DNA from: Dehalococcoidia bacterium
GTDB taxonomy: Bacteria; Chloroflexota; Dehalococcoidia; SM23-28-2; HRBIN24
Length of the DNA stretch: 39,817 nucleotides
Assembly: GCA_025062275.1 (NCBI GenBank)
Contig: JANXAP010000026.1
Location: 1 to 39,817, forward strand
Direction: 5' to 3'
Shown here: in pieces, positions 1 through 7,196 of the stretch
How positions within the stretch are numbered: position 1 is the stretch's first letter
How the letters are laid out: the number at the start of each line of letters is the position of its first letter
Notes under the pieces: model-generated
Seen by the model: the letters and a program-made list of their open reading frames with translations, nothing else
Told to the model about the DNA's origin: nothing
The model's database searches: none
Translations under genes and position numbers: made by a program

Positions 1-86
1 CGGCAGGATTTGGCTTTTTCGGCGAGTATTATATAGACGACACATCGTCCGTCAATTGACGCGCAGGCCATGCTCGAGGCACAAAC

Positions 87-92
87 TATAAA
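87..92 (+). promoter_or_regulatory. -10-like TATAAA before the first gene
   Basis: TATAAA ends 9 nt before the ATG at 102, the same spacing seen before several other unit-opening genes here, which suggests a leaderless or near-leaderless transcript. No good -35 lies 16-18 nt upstream; a TTGACG at 56-61 is too far (25 nt). The rest of 1-101 holds no gene. It has an AT-rich patch at 27-35 and a small inverted repeat, GACGA (36-40) with TCGTC (45-49). Confidence 0.35.
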
Positions 93-101
93 GGCCCGGT
101 C

Positions 102-845
102 ATGATCCGCCTTTCGCCCCTGAAGCTGAGGGTCTACCTCACCTGCCCCCTGCGCTATCGCTACCAGTACCTGGACAGGCTGCGGCCCCGGCTGCGTCCT
201 CAGGACACGGTGGGCACCGCCGTCCACCTCGTCCTGCAGCAGTTTTTCCACCTGCCGCCGCCCGAGCGCAGCGCCGGCCGGCTGCTGGAGCTGTTCGACC
301 AGCGCTGGGCCTCCCTCTCGCCCCGCTACCGCCGCATGCCGGGCGTGGAGGAGCTGCGCGAGCGGGCGCGCAGGCAACTGGAGGAGTTCGCCGCCCGCGA
401 GGACCTGACCGCTCAGCCCTATCTGCTGGAGCCTTATCTTGAGGTGCGGCTGGCTCCGGACGTGGTGCTCTTCGGCCGCCCCGACCGTATAGACCAGGAG
501 GCCGATGGCTCTCTGCACGTCATCGACTACAAGACGGGGGAGCCGCCCCAGGAGGTGGATGCGGGGCAGCTACGACTCTACGCTATAATGGTTCAGAAGG
601 GGCTGGGGCGCCCTGTCTCCAGGGTGTCATTCTGGTTCCTGGACGGGGGTCAGGTCTGGACCGAGGCGACCGTCCCCGCCGCCCTGGAGGAGGCCGAGGC
701 ACGGGCCGTGGCCCTGGCCAGAGAGATGCAGGCGGCGGCCAGCTTCCCCGGTCGGGTGGGGCGCCACTGCGCTCATTGCCCCTTCCTCTACGCCTGTCAG
801 CACCGGGAGGAGATCGCCCAGCGGCGGCAGGCCGAGGGGTGGTAG
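102..845 (+). CDS. RecB/Cas4-like PD-(D/E)XK nuclease with Fe-S cysteines
   Basis: A 247-aa single-domain nuclease of the PD-(D/E)XK superfamily (RecB C-terminal / Cas4-like group). Visible motifs are GRPDRID with Asp128, IDYKTG with Asp142 and Lys144, and the RecB-type Q-x3-Y motif (Gln156, Tyr160). Cys15 near the N-terminus plus Cys223, Cys226 and Cys232 at the C-terminus match the iron-sulfur staple of Cas4 and AddB. Such enzymes cut or resect DNA ends, so a repair role is likely. No CRISPR array or cas gene is nearby, so I do not call it Cas4. It is followed at once by the FmdB pair (1-nt gap). The ATG start is supported by the upstream -10 and by the conserved N-terminal helix carrying Cys15. 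Confidence 0.85.
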   Translation: MIRLSPLKLRVYLTCPLRYRYQYLDRLRPRLRPQDTVGTAVHLVLQQFFHLPPPERSAGRLLELFDQRWASLSPRYRRMPGVEELRERARRQLEEFAAREDLTAQPYLLEPYLEVRLAPDVVLFGRPDRIDQEADGSLHVIDYKTGEPPQEVDAGQLRLYAIMVQKGLGRPVSRVSFWFLDGGQVWTEATVPAALEEAEARAVALAREMQAAASFPGRVGRHCAHCPFLYACQHREEIAQRRQAEGW

Positions 846-846
846 C

Positions 847-1215
847 GTGCCCATCTACGAATACCGCTGCCAGGACTGTGGCCACAAAAGCAGCGTCTTC
901 GTCCGCCGCATCGGCCTGGAAGTGGAGCCTGTCTGCGAGAGCTGCGGAAGCCGCCGCATGAACCGCCTCATCTCGCGGGTGGCCGTCCTGCGCTCCGAGG
1001 ACGACATCTTCCAGGGCCTGGCTGAGGACGTCAGCCTGGACGATGTGGACGAGTCGGACCCCAGGAGCATGGCCCGTTTCATCCGCCGCATGTCCCAGCG
1101 CCTGGGCGAACCCCTGGACGCCGAGATGGAGGCGGAGCTGGAGCGCATGGAGGCAGGGGAGCTGCCCGAGGAAGAAGGGGACGACGAGGGCGCCTCCGAG
1201 GGCGAGGAGGAGTGA
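847..1215 (+). CDS. FmdB-family zinc ribbon protein (copy 1)
   Basis: A 122-aa protein starting at GTG, one base after the nuclease stop. It opens with the FmdB signature MPIYEYRC and carries CxxC pairs at Cys8/Cys11 and Cys30/Cys33, expected to bind one zinc. After the ribbon come about 50 residues of charged helix and a very acidic tail. FmdB-type proteins are named after a putative regulator next to formamidase, but their function is generally unknown. The next gene is a paralogue with identical cysteine spacing. The acidic tail is specific to this copy and might mediate protein contacts; that is inference. Confidence 0.85.
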   Translation: MPIYEYRCQDCGHKSSVFVRRIGLEVEPVCESCGSRRMNRLISRVAVLRSEDDIFQGLAEDVSLDDVDESDPRSMARFIRRMSQRLGEPLDAEMEAELERMEAGELPEEEGDDEGASEGEEE

Positions 1216-1219
1216 GGAG

Positions 1220-1558
1220 ATGCCCATCTACGAGTTCAAGTGCCGGGACTGCGGCCGTCTCACCAGCATCTTCGTCAAGACCATGAGCACACCCTACGAG
1301 GCCCGCTGCAGCCACTGCGGAGGCGAGTCGGTGGAGCGGGCCATCTCCCGGTTCGCCTACCACAAGAGCGAGCAGACCATCCTGGAAGAATACGGGGCCG
1401 AGCCCAAGCGCCTGGAGGACTACAAGGACCCGCGCCAGATAGGCCGCTGGGTGGAGCGCAAGTTCCAGGAATACGGCATGGAGCTGCCCAGAGAGGCGCG
1501 GGAGATGATAGATGCCGCCCGCGAAGGCGAATTCCCAGAGCCGGTAAAGGACCTTTAG
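1220..1558 (+). CDS. FmdB-family zinc ribbon protein (copy 2)
   Basis: A 112-aa paralogue of the preceding gene. The ATG at 1220 follows its stop by 4 nt, and GAGGAG of the upstream gene end serves as ribosome-binding site. It begins MPIYEFKC, with cysteines at 8, 11, 30 and 33 exactly as in copy 1. The remainder is a helical region (ILEEYGAEPKRLEDY, then a segment around EYGMELP) without the long acidic tail. The two copies look like an old tandem duplication that diverged outside the ribbon. A longer reading frame starts further upstream, but the conserved MPIYE start fixes this one. Function unknown. Confidence 0.85.
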   Translation: MPIYEFKCRDCGRLTSIFVKTMSTPYEARCSHCGGESVERAISRFAYHKSEQTILEEYGAEPKRLEDYKDPRQIGRWVERKFQEYGMELPREAREMIDAAREGEFPEPVKDL

Positions 1559-1560
1559 CC

Positions 1561-2202
1561 GTGGACACCTCCCCCCTCGGCGAGATCGCCCAGCGCCTGC
1601 GGGACTATCTGACTGAGAAACACGAGGCGCGAGAAGTGGCCCTCTCCCTCTGTCGGGAGGTGGTGCGCCTCTCGGCCAACGCCGTGCGCGCCGCTCACCG
1701 CAGCGAATTCGAGGCCGCGGCGGAGCTGCTGGCCCAGGCGCGGGCCAAGCTGGACCAGGCCGACGAGGCCCTGCAGCGCCACCGGGACATCTACTACGGC
1801 GGCTTCGTCCACGACGCCGCCAAGGAATATGCCGAGGCGGTCTGCACCCTCGCCCTCCTGTCGGGCCGCCGCCTTCCCACCCCGGAGGAAGTGGGAGTGG
1901 AGGCCCAGGCTTATCTGAACGGCCTGGGCGAAGCGGTGGGCGAACTGCGCCGTCACCTGCTGGACATGCTCCGCCAGGGCGATCTGGCCCGCTGCGAAGA
2001 GACGTTGACGGCCATGAGCGACATCTACGACGCCCTGGTGACCATGGACTACCCCGAGGCCGTCACCGGCGGCCTGCGCCGCACTACCGACGCCGTTCGG
2101 GCTACCCTGGAGCGTACCCGAGGCGACTTCACCCTGGCTTACGTCCAGCGTCGACTGGAGGAGCGGCTGGACGCCCTCCTGGAGGGACGCGGGCGCCCTT
2201 GA
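1561..2202 (+). CDS. Translin-family protein
   Basis: A 213-aa, almost entirely helical protein starting at GTG 2 nt after the FmdB stop. The overall pattern fits the translin/TRAX family. It has an N-terminal KHEAREVALS helix, a middle YYGGFVHDAAKEYAEAV helix, and a C-terminal MDYPEAVTGGLRRTTDAVR stretch. Eukaryotic translin/TRAX (C3PO) binds single-stranded nucleic acid and TRAX supplies RNase activity through acidic residues. Here Glu residues in KEYAEA and the Asp/Glu in the SDIYDAL-MDYPEA region are candidates, but I cannot assign catalysis. Archaeal and a few bacterial homologues exist. The location beside a nuclease and zinc ribbons hints at nucleic acid work; that is inference. Confidence 0.75.
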   Translation: MDTSPLGEIAQRLRDYLTEKHEAREVALSLCREVVRLSANAVRAAHRSEFEAAAELLAQARAKLDQADEALQRHRDIYYGGFVHDAAKEYAEAVCTLALLSGRRLPTPEEVGVEAQAYLNGLGEAVGELRRHLLDMLRQGDLARCEETLTAMSDIYDALVTMDYPEAVTGGLRRTTDAVRATLERTRGDFTLAYVQRRLEERLDALLEGRGRP

Positions 2203-2208
2203 GCTCCC

Positions 2209-2937
2209 ATGGAGGACGCCAGGGCCGCCAAACAGGCCCTCCGGGAGCGGGTCTGGCGGGCGCTTGAGGAGGCGGGAGAGGCCCTTTTCCCCGGGGCATG
2301 GGGCCGCATCCCCAATTTCCGCGGCGCCAGCGAGGCCGCCCGCCGCCTCCGCCAGCTTCCCGTCTGGCGGGAGGCGCGCGTCCTCAAGTGCAACCCCGAC
2401 CTGCCTCAGCTCCCCCTGCGCCGCTCAGCACTCCGCGAGGGCAAGACGGTCTATATGGCTGTCCCTCGCCTCCGTAACCTGGAGTGCTTCATCGAATTGG
2501 ACCCCGCGCGACTGGGCCCGCGGGCCTGGCAGGCCGCCACCATCGCCGGGGCATTCCGCTACGGGCGGCCCGTCCATCCGCGCGACCTGCCCGTCATAGA
2601 CCTGGTGGTGTGCGGGTCGGTGGCCGTGGACCGGCAAGGGGGCCGCGTCGGCAAGGGGGGCGGCTACTCCGACCTGGAGTTCGCCATAGCCGCTCATTTG
2701 GGGAAGGTGGGGCCAGGCACGACCATAGTCACCACGGTGCACCCCCTGCAGGTGCTGGACGAAGAGTTGCCCATGCTGCCCCATGACATCCCTCTGGACT
2801 ACATCGTCACGCCACAGGAGGTCATCGCCTGTTCTCGCCGGCATCCCCGCCCCCGGGGCATTTACTGGGAGATGCTGGAGGCCGAGAAGCTGGCGGCGGT
2901 CCCGGTCCTGACCTGGCTGCGGCAACAGGGGGCATAG
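2209..2937 (+). CDS. 5-formyltetrahydrofolate cyclo-ligase family protein
   Basis: A 242-aa protein of the MTHFS superfamily, which uses ATP to turn 5-formyl-THF into 5,10-methenyl-THF. The family's glycine-rich signature appears as VGKGGGYSDLEFAI around residues 147-160, preceded by the VIDLVVCGSVAVD strand. It is longer than classical FolD-partner MTHFS (about 180-200 aa) and looks closer to the MTHFS-domain (MTHFSD-like) branch, whose substrate is less certain. It begins 7 nt after the translin-like gene and ends just before the LysE-type gene, so it probably sits in the same transcript. An exact folate role is therefore likely but not proven. Confidence 0.75.
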   Translation: MEDARAAKQALRERVWRALEEAGEALFPGAWGRIPNFRGASEAARRLRQLPVWREARVLKCNPDLPQLPLRRSALREGKTVYMAVPRLRNLECFIELDPARLGPRAWQAATIAGAFRYGRPVHPRDLPVIDLVVCGSVAVDRQGGRVGKGGGYSDLEFAIAAHLGKVGPGTTIVTTVHPLQVLDEELPMLPHDIPLDYIVTPQEVIACSRRHPRPRGIYWEMLEAEKLAAVPVLTWLRQQGA

Positions 2938-2938
2938 G

Positions 2939-3577
2939 GTGTCCCTGGGCGCCCTCTTTGCCGAGGTGCTGGTCACCAGCCTGAGCGGCGCCCTCAGCCC
3001 CGGCCCCCTGAGCACCATGGCCGTGCGAGAGGGGGCGAGGGGAGGCGCCGGCGCCGGCCTGCTCCTGGCCCTGGGCCACTCGCTGCTGGAGCTGGGCATC
3101 GTGCTGGGGCTGGCCTTCGGCCTGGAGGATCTTCTGCAACGACAGGACGTGGGCACAGGCATCGCCCTGGCGGGAGGCCTCTACCTGCTCTGGCTGGGGC
3201 GGGGGACCCTCGCCACGGCCCTGGCGGCAGGCCCCCTGCCGGGTGGCCGGGCGACGGCATCGGCCTCGGGGGCAGGCGCACTGCTGGCGGCGGGGCTGGG
3301 CGTCAGCGTCTCCAACCCCTTCTTCCTGGCCTGGTGGGGGACGGTGGGGGCCGGTCTGGTAGGCCAGGCCCTGGACGAGGGGGCGGCAGGGGTGGCCGTC
3401 CTCTACTTCGCCCACGTCCTCACCGACTTCGGCTGGCTGACAGCGCTTTCGGCCCTGACTGCGGGCGGCCGCCGCGTCCTGGGCACGGCCTTCCACCGCT
3501 GGGCGCTGGTGTTGAGCGGCGTGGCCCTTCTCTGCCTGGGCGGCCTCTTCCTGTGGCGGGGCGTCAGCGGCCTGTGA
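2939..3577 (+). CDS. LysE/RhtB-type amino acid exporter
   Basis: A 212-aa hydrophobic membrane protein starting at GTG 2 nt after the previous stop. The N-terminal LSGALSPGP motif followed by repeated long hydrophobic segments (about six) is typical of LysE/RhtB/threonine-efflux translocators. These export amino acids or similar small solutes by proton exchange. The SNPFFLAWWGTV stretch in the middle is also characteristic of the family. The substrate cannot be read from sequence. It is the last gene of the first plus-strand run and faces the minus-strand gene at 3595, with an 17-nt convergent gap and no clear terminator hairpin. Confidence 0.82.
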   Translation: MSLGALFAEVLVTSLSGALSPGPLSTMAVREGARGGAGAGLLLALGHSLLELGIVLGLAFGLEDLLQRQDVGTGIALAGGLYLLWLGRGTLATALAAGPLPGGRATASASGAGALLAAGLGVSVSNPFFLAWWGTVGAGLVGQALDEGAAGVAVLYFAHVLTDFGWLTALSALTAGGRRVLGTAFHRWALVLSGVALLCLGGLFLWRGVSGL

Positions 3578-3594
3578 GGAGGGGGCGAGGGAGG

Positions 3595-4347
3595 CTACTC
3601 TTCTTCCTCGACCTCTCCGCCGGGGCGGGGGAGAAGGGAGACGGGAAAGAGGGGTTCCGCCCTTTCCTCGCGGCGACGGGGCCGCGGGGGCAGCGACTCG
3701 ATGGCCTGACGCAGGGCGGCCAGGGCATCGGCGCCTGCCTTACCCTCCACCACCACCGCCGCCGCGCCCGCATCTCGCAGCAGCCGCAACAGGGAGCCGT
3801 CGGCCTGAGGCGGAACGGGCACCAAGAGAGGCAGACGGGCCAGGGCCGAGAGGCGCTGCAGAGAGAGGCGGGCTGCAACTGTCAGGGGCAGCGAAGGCTG
3901 GGGCGGCAGCAGGGCCGTCAGGGGGAGGGCCTCCAGAAGCCGCAGTTCAGTGTCGCTGGCCTCATGGCTGGCCAGGGCCACCAGGTCCAGCCCCTCCTCC
4001 AGGAGAAGGCCCGCGTCGCTCTGGGCGGGGTCGAAGGCCACGAAGTCCGCCCCCATCTCCCGCACGGAGGCCACGGTAGCGGCTTCGGCCCGGGGCAGGA
4101 GGACGCCCCACGGGACCCCATCCAGTCCTTTCAGCTCCTTCCGCAGCCCCGTCGAGGCCTCCCCGGCCACCAGGAGAGCATCGGCTGCGTCGGCCGGGAC
4201 GGGGAGCCGGGAGGCGTTGCCGTCCACCTGCGCCACCAGCAACAAGGTGGCGCGAGGGCGGTGGGCAGCCACACCAAAGCCCAGGGGAGGCCCTTCGCTG
4301 ACCGAGACGCGTCGCAGCAGTTGCGAGAGGCGGGGCATGGTCGCCAC
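3595..4347 (-). CDS. Hypothetical protein, TIM-barrel-like pattern
   Basis: A 250-aa protein read from a GTG at 4347; an ATG at 4338 (MPRLS) is an equally good start. I do not recognise a named family with certainty. Repeated short beta strands ending in acidic or polar loops (LLLVAQVDG, ADALLVAGE, GVLLPRAE, ADFVAFDP, LDLVALASHE, LPLLVPVPP, AAAVVVEG) suggest an alternating beta/alpha barrel. The C-terminus is low-complexity, ending in a run of Glu. It is the only minus-strand gene in the first 11 kb and is divergent from the histidine phosphatase. Function unknown. Confidence 0.6.
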   Translation of the reverse strand: MATMPRLSQLLRRVSVSEGPPLGFGVAAHRPRATLLLVAQVDGNASRLPVPADAADALLVAGEASTGLRKELKGLDGVPWGVLLPRAEAATVASVREMGADFVAFDPAQSDAGLLLEEGLDLVALASHEASDTELRLLEALPLTALLPPQPSLPLTVAARLSLQRLSALARLPLLVPVPPQADGSLLRLLRDAGAAAVVVEGKAGADALAALRQAIESLPPRPRRREERAEPLFPVSLLPRPGGEVEEEE

Positions 4348-4404
4348 CCATTATGGCCCCTGGCCCCGCTACGGGGCAAGCAGCGCGACGGCCGCCGGCC
4401 GACG

Positions 4405-4410
4405 TAGTAT
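4405..4410 (+). promoter_or_regulatory. -10-like TAGTAT before phosphatase gene
   Basis: TAGTAT ends 9 nt before the GTG start at 4420, so transcription would begin only a few bases before the start codon. There is no convincing -35. It fits the leaderless-start pattern seen elsewhere in this window. Confidence 0.35.
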
Positions 4411-4419
4411 GCTTTAGAC

Positions 4420-5052
4420 GTGCGTCTGCTTCTGGTCCGGCACGGCGAGACGGAATACAACCGCCTGGGCCTGGCCCTGGGACGGGGCGATGTCCCCCTC
4501 AACGTCAACGGCCGTCGCCAGGCCCGTCGCCTGGCCAGGGCCCTGGCCACCGAAGGGGTCTCGGCCATCTACTCCAGCCCCCTTCGGCGCTGCCTGGACA
4601 CGGCCGCGGCCATCGCCGGCGCCTGCGGGCTGCAGGTGCAGGTGCTGCCCGAACTCGTCGAGATGGACATAGGACGGGCCGAGGGGCTGACCTACGCCGA
4701 GGTGCGGGAGAGGTTTCCCGACGTCCTGCAGCGCTGGCTGGGCAGCCAGGACCCGTCCCTGGAAGCCCTGGGCGGCGAGTCGCTGCCGGAGGTGCAGGAG
4801 CGGGCCTGGAGCGCCATCGTCCGTCTGGCCCAGGCCCATCGCGGCCAGACGATCGTGGTCGTCACCCACAACTTCGTCATCCTGGCGGTGCTGGCCCGTG
4901 CCCTGGGGATGCCGCTGGCCTCCTTCCGCCGCCTGCGCCACTCGGTGGCCGCTATCTCTGAGCTGGAGCTGGAGGGGGAGTCGGTGGCCCTGCGACGTCT
5001 CAACGACACCTGTCACCTGCGGCGGGCCGACGGGAGGGGCTGGTTGCCATGA
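4420..5052 (+). CDS. Histidine phosphatase family protein (phosphoglycerate mutase-like)
   Basis: A 210-aa member of the histidine phosphatase superfamily. The catalytic LVRHGETEYN motif sits at the very N-terminus (His8 is the phospho-acceptor), and the second catalytic His is in VVVTHNF near residue 150. Family members include cofactor-dependent phosphoglycerate mutase, alpha-ribazole phosphatase CobC and broad phosphatases. The specific substrate is not evident. The start is GTG, with MRLLLVRHGE leaving no room for a longer N-terminus. A -10-like element lies 9 nt upstream. Its stop overlaps the FtsB-like start by ATGA, implying translational coupling. Confidence 0.85.
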   Translation: MRLLLVRHGETEYNRLGLALGRGDVPLNVNGRRQARRLARALATEGVSAIYSSPLRRCLDTAAAIAGACGLQVQVLPELVEMDIGRAEGLTYAEVRERFPDVLQRWLGSQDPSLEALGGESLPEVQERAWSAIVRLAQAHRGQTIVVVTHNFVILAVLARALGMPLASFRRLRHSVAAISELELEGESVALRRLNDTCHLRRADGRGWLP

Positions 5053-5423
5053 CCAGGCGTGCCATGCCCACGACGGAGAGGCCTCACTGGCAGCGGATCC
5101 TCGCGCGAGCAGTCCTGGCCCTCTCGGCCGCGGCGGTGGTCTATATCCTGGTGACGGGCGGCCTCGGCGCCCTGCGCACCCATCAGCTCCGCCAGCACGA
5201 AGAGGAGCTGCAGGCCGAGGTGTCCCAGCTTCAGGAGCGCCAGCGCTGGCTGGAGGCCTTGCGGGCCTACATGCAGAGCGACGAGTTCGTGGAGATGATG
5301 GCCCGTCAGCAGTTGGGCCTGGTGCGCCCGGGCGAGAAGGGCATCATGGTTGTCTCGCCATCGCCCACTCCGGCCCCGACGCCCACCGACGGCCGGCCTT
5401 GGTGGGAGCGTCTCCTCCCCTGA
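5049..5423 (+). CDS. FtsB/DivIC-type septum formation initiator protein
   Basis: A 124-aa bitopic membrane protein. A transmembrane helix spans about residues 17-39, followed by a coiled coil about 44-72 (RTHQLRQHEEELQAEVSQLQ), then the family's C-terminal element with a short MARQQLGLVRPGE motif around residue 85-97. This layout matches FtsB/DivIC, which joins FtsL and FtsQ/DivIB in the divisome. The tail is a Pro/Thr-rich spacer. ATG overlaps the previous stop (ATGA). Its position just before tilS resembles many bacteria in which divIC or ftsB sits beside tilS, which supports the call. Confidence 0.8.
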   Translation: MTRRAMPTTERPHWQRILARAVLALSAAAVVYILVTGGLGALRTHQLRQHEEELQAEVSQLQERQRWLEALRAYMQSDEFVEMMARQQLGLVRPGEKGIMVVSPSPTPAPTPTDGRPWWERLLP

Positions 5424-6874
5424 CTCCATCGCCCCGGAGAGGGAGCGGCGACTTCCGCTCCCTTCGTTCGCGGCTGGCCCGTTTCCTGGCCCGCAGCGGC
5501 GCGATACGGCCCGGCGAGCGGGTGCTGGTAGCCATATCGGGCGGCCCCGATTCCACCGCGCTCCTCGTCCTGCTCCATTCCCTGCAGGACGAGATGGGCC
5601 TGGAGCTCGCGGCGGCCCATTTCGATCACGGCCTGCGCTCTCGTCAGGAGGCCGAAGCAGACCTGGAGTACTGTCGCGAGCTGGCTGCTCGCCTCGGACT
5701 TCCTCTCCTGGCCGGCAGCGGCGACACAGCGGCCCACGCACGCGGAAGCGGACTGTCGCTGGAAGAAGCGGCCCGGCAACTGCGCTACCGCTTCCTCAGC
5801 GAGAAGGCAGCACAGGTGGGGGCGGAGGTGGTGGCCACGGGCCACACTGCCAGTGACCAGGCCGAGACGGTGCTGTTGCACCTGTTGAGGGGCAGCGGCC
5901 TCGATGGGCTGTCGGGCATGCGCCCCCGCTCGCCCTGGCCCTATGGCCCGGGCCCTAAGCTCGCCCGCCCTCTGCTCTGCCTGTGGAGGGAGGACACGGA
6001 GCGCTGCTGTCGTCTGCTGGGCATAGCGCCGCGACAGGACCCCACCAATCTGGACCTGGCCCCGCTGCGCAACCGCGTCCGCCACCGCGTGTTGCCGCTG
6101 TTGCGGGAGCTGAACCCCCGTGTCGACGAGGCCCTCGTCCGCCTGGCGTCCATCGCTGCCCAGGCAGTGGACTACCTGGAGGGAGAGGCGTCCCGCCGCT
6201 GGGGGGAGCTGGCCCGGGCCGAGGCCAACCGGGTCCGCCTGGACAGGCAAGGGCTGCTGACGCTGCATCCGGCCATCGCTTCGCGGCTGCTGCGGCGTGC
6301 CTACGGGCACCTGGCGGGGCAGGGACGCGAGCCAGAGGCGGCTCAGGTGGAGCAGGCGCTGCAGGTCGTCGGCCGCGGTCGCGGCCGGGCCATGTTGCCC
6401 CATGGCGTCGTCCTGCAGGCGACAGCGAGGGAGGTATGGCTGCGACGAGAGCCCCCGTCCCCAGTGCCCCCGCTCCCCGAGACGCCGTTGCGGATCCCCG
6501 GCCTGACCGAGATAGACGGCTGGGTCTTCCGGGCGGAGCTGGTGCCGCCGCCCTCCTCGCCACGGACCGAAAGCCCCTACGAGGCCTATCTCGATGCCGA
6601 CGCCGTGGGCCTGGAGCTGTCGGTCACTTCCCGTCGCCGCGGCGACCGCCTGCGCCCCCTGGGGCTGGGAGGCGAAAAGAAGCTGCAAGACCTGCTGGTG
6701 GACGCCAAGGTGCCGGCCGAGGAGCGGGACCGGGTGCCCATCGTCCGCTGTCGCTGGGGCATCGCCTGGGTAGTGGGCCTGCGCCTGGACGAACGGGCGG
6801 CGGTGAGGCCTGACACCCGCCTTGCCCTGCACCTGGTGGCCCAGCCGCCGACCGCCCGCTGGGAGGAGGGCTGA
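5402..6874 (+). CDS. tilS: tRNA(Ile)-lysidine synthetase TilS
   Basis: TilS converts C34 of the CAU-anticodon tRNA-Ile2 to lysidine using ATP and lysine, switching its reading from AUG to AUA. The PP-loop SGGPDS is at residues 46-51, and AAHFDHGLRS and ATGHTASDQAET follow as expected. The middle substrate-binding region and the C-terminal TilS domain (SVTSRRRGDRLRPLG...KKLQDLLVD) are both present, so the protein is full length (490 aa). The start is the GTG at 5402, overlapping the previous gene by 22 nt. No other ATG/GTG/TTG lies in frame before the PP-loop core except within it. A CAT-anticodon tRNA lies at 13829-13903. Confidence 0.9.
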   Translation: MGASPPLTPSPRRGSGDFRSLRSRLARFLARSGAIRPGERVLVAISGGPDSTALLVLLHSLQDEMGLELAAAHFDHGLRSRQEAEADLEYCRELAARLGLPLLAGSGDTAAHARGSGLSLEEAARQLRYRFLSEKAAQVGAEVVATGHTASDQAETVLLHLLRGSGLDGLSGMRPRSPWPYGPGPKLARPLLCLWREDTERCCRLLGIAPRQDPTNLDLAPLRNRVRHRVLPLLRELNPRVDEALVRLASIAAQAVDYLEGEASRRWGELARAEANRVRLDRQGLLTLHPAIASRLLRRAYGHLAGQGREPEAAQVEQALQVVGRGRGRAMLPHGVVLQATAREVWLRREPPSPVPPLPETPLRIPGLTEIDGWVFRAELVPPPSSPRTESPYEAYLDADAVGLELSVTSRRRGDRLRPLGLGGEKKLQDLLVDAKVPAEERDRVPIVRCRWGIAWVVGLRLDERAAVRPDTRLALHLVAQPPTARWEEG

Positions 6875-6875
6875 G

Positions 6876-7196
6876 GTGGCCATAGCCCTGGCATCGCTGG
6901 CCCTGGTGCCGGTGCCCTTTATTCTGTTGGCCCGGGCCTTCGGCCTGGAGATCGATGCCGTCATGGTCGGGGCGGGCGCCGGCGGCTGGTGCGTTCACCT
7001 GGCTGTGCGGATGCCCGCCATCGCCCTCCTGAGCAGATGGCAGCGCGAGTGGTGGGGAGTGTGGCTATCGGGCCCCATGAGGGCGACGCCTCTGCTACAA
7101 TGGCCGCTGGACACGTGCCCCACGTCTACACCAACGGCATCGTCACCTTCTATGAGGACGCCCGCCCACAGGGGAGGGTGGATGTGCCCGCTGTAG
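6876..7196 (+). CDS. Short hydrophobic ORF, possible gene remnant
   Basis: A 106-codon frame starts at GTG one base after the tilS stop. The first 65 residues look like real protein: two hydrophobic segments (VAIALASLALVPVPFILLA and VMVGAGAGGWCVHLAV), then a basic RWQREWW patch. The last 35 codons overlap the next gene in another frame and read as low-complexity Pro/Thr/Ser, typical of a shadow frame. A likely reading is a short or truncated membrane protein whose original 3' part has been lost. I cannot name the family. The upstream coupling to tilS and the intact hydrophobic pattern keep it from being dismissed. Confidence 0.35.
   Translation: MAIALASLALVPVPFILLARAFGLEIDAVMVGAGAGGWCVHLAVRMPAIALLSRWQREWWGVWLSGPMRATPLLQWPLDTCPTSTPTASSPSMRTPAHRGGWMCPL
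7093..7101 (+). promoter_or_regulatory. Extended -10 (TGC-TACAAT) before hydrolase
   Basis: TGC directly followed by TACAAT forms an extended -10 ending 13 nt before the GTG at 7115. The in-frame ATG at 7100 overlaps the hexamer and so cannot be used on a transcript from this promoter. This decides the start at 7115 and predicts a leader of only about 6 nt. Confidence 0.5.

Noticed and set aside
102-845. Calling the first gene Cas4
   Set aside because: Cysteine pattern and nuclease motifs are compatible, but there is no repeat array or other cas gene in the window, and standalone RecB-like nucleases share these features.
5306-6964. A 552-codon open frame antisense to tilS
   Set aside because: The plus strand codes for complete TilS with PP-loop and C-terminal domain; the antisense frame is Gln/Gly-rich with no domain, a high-GC shadow.
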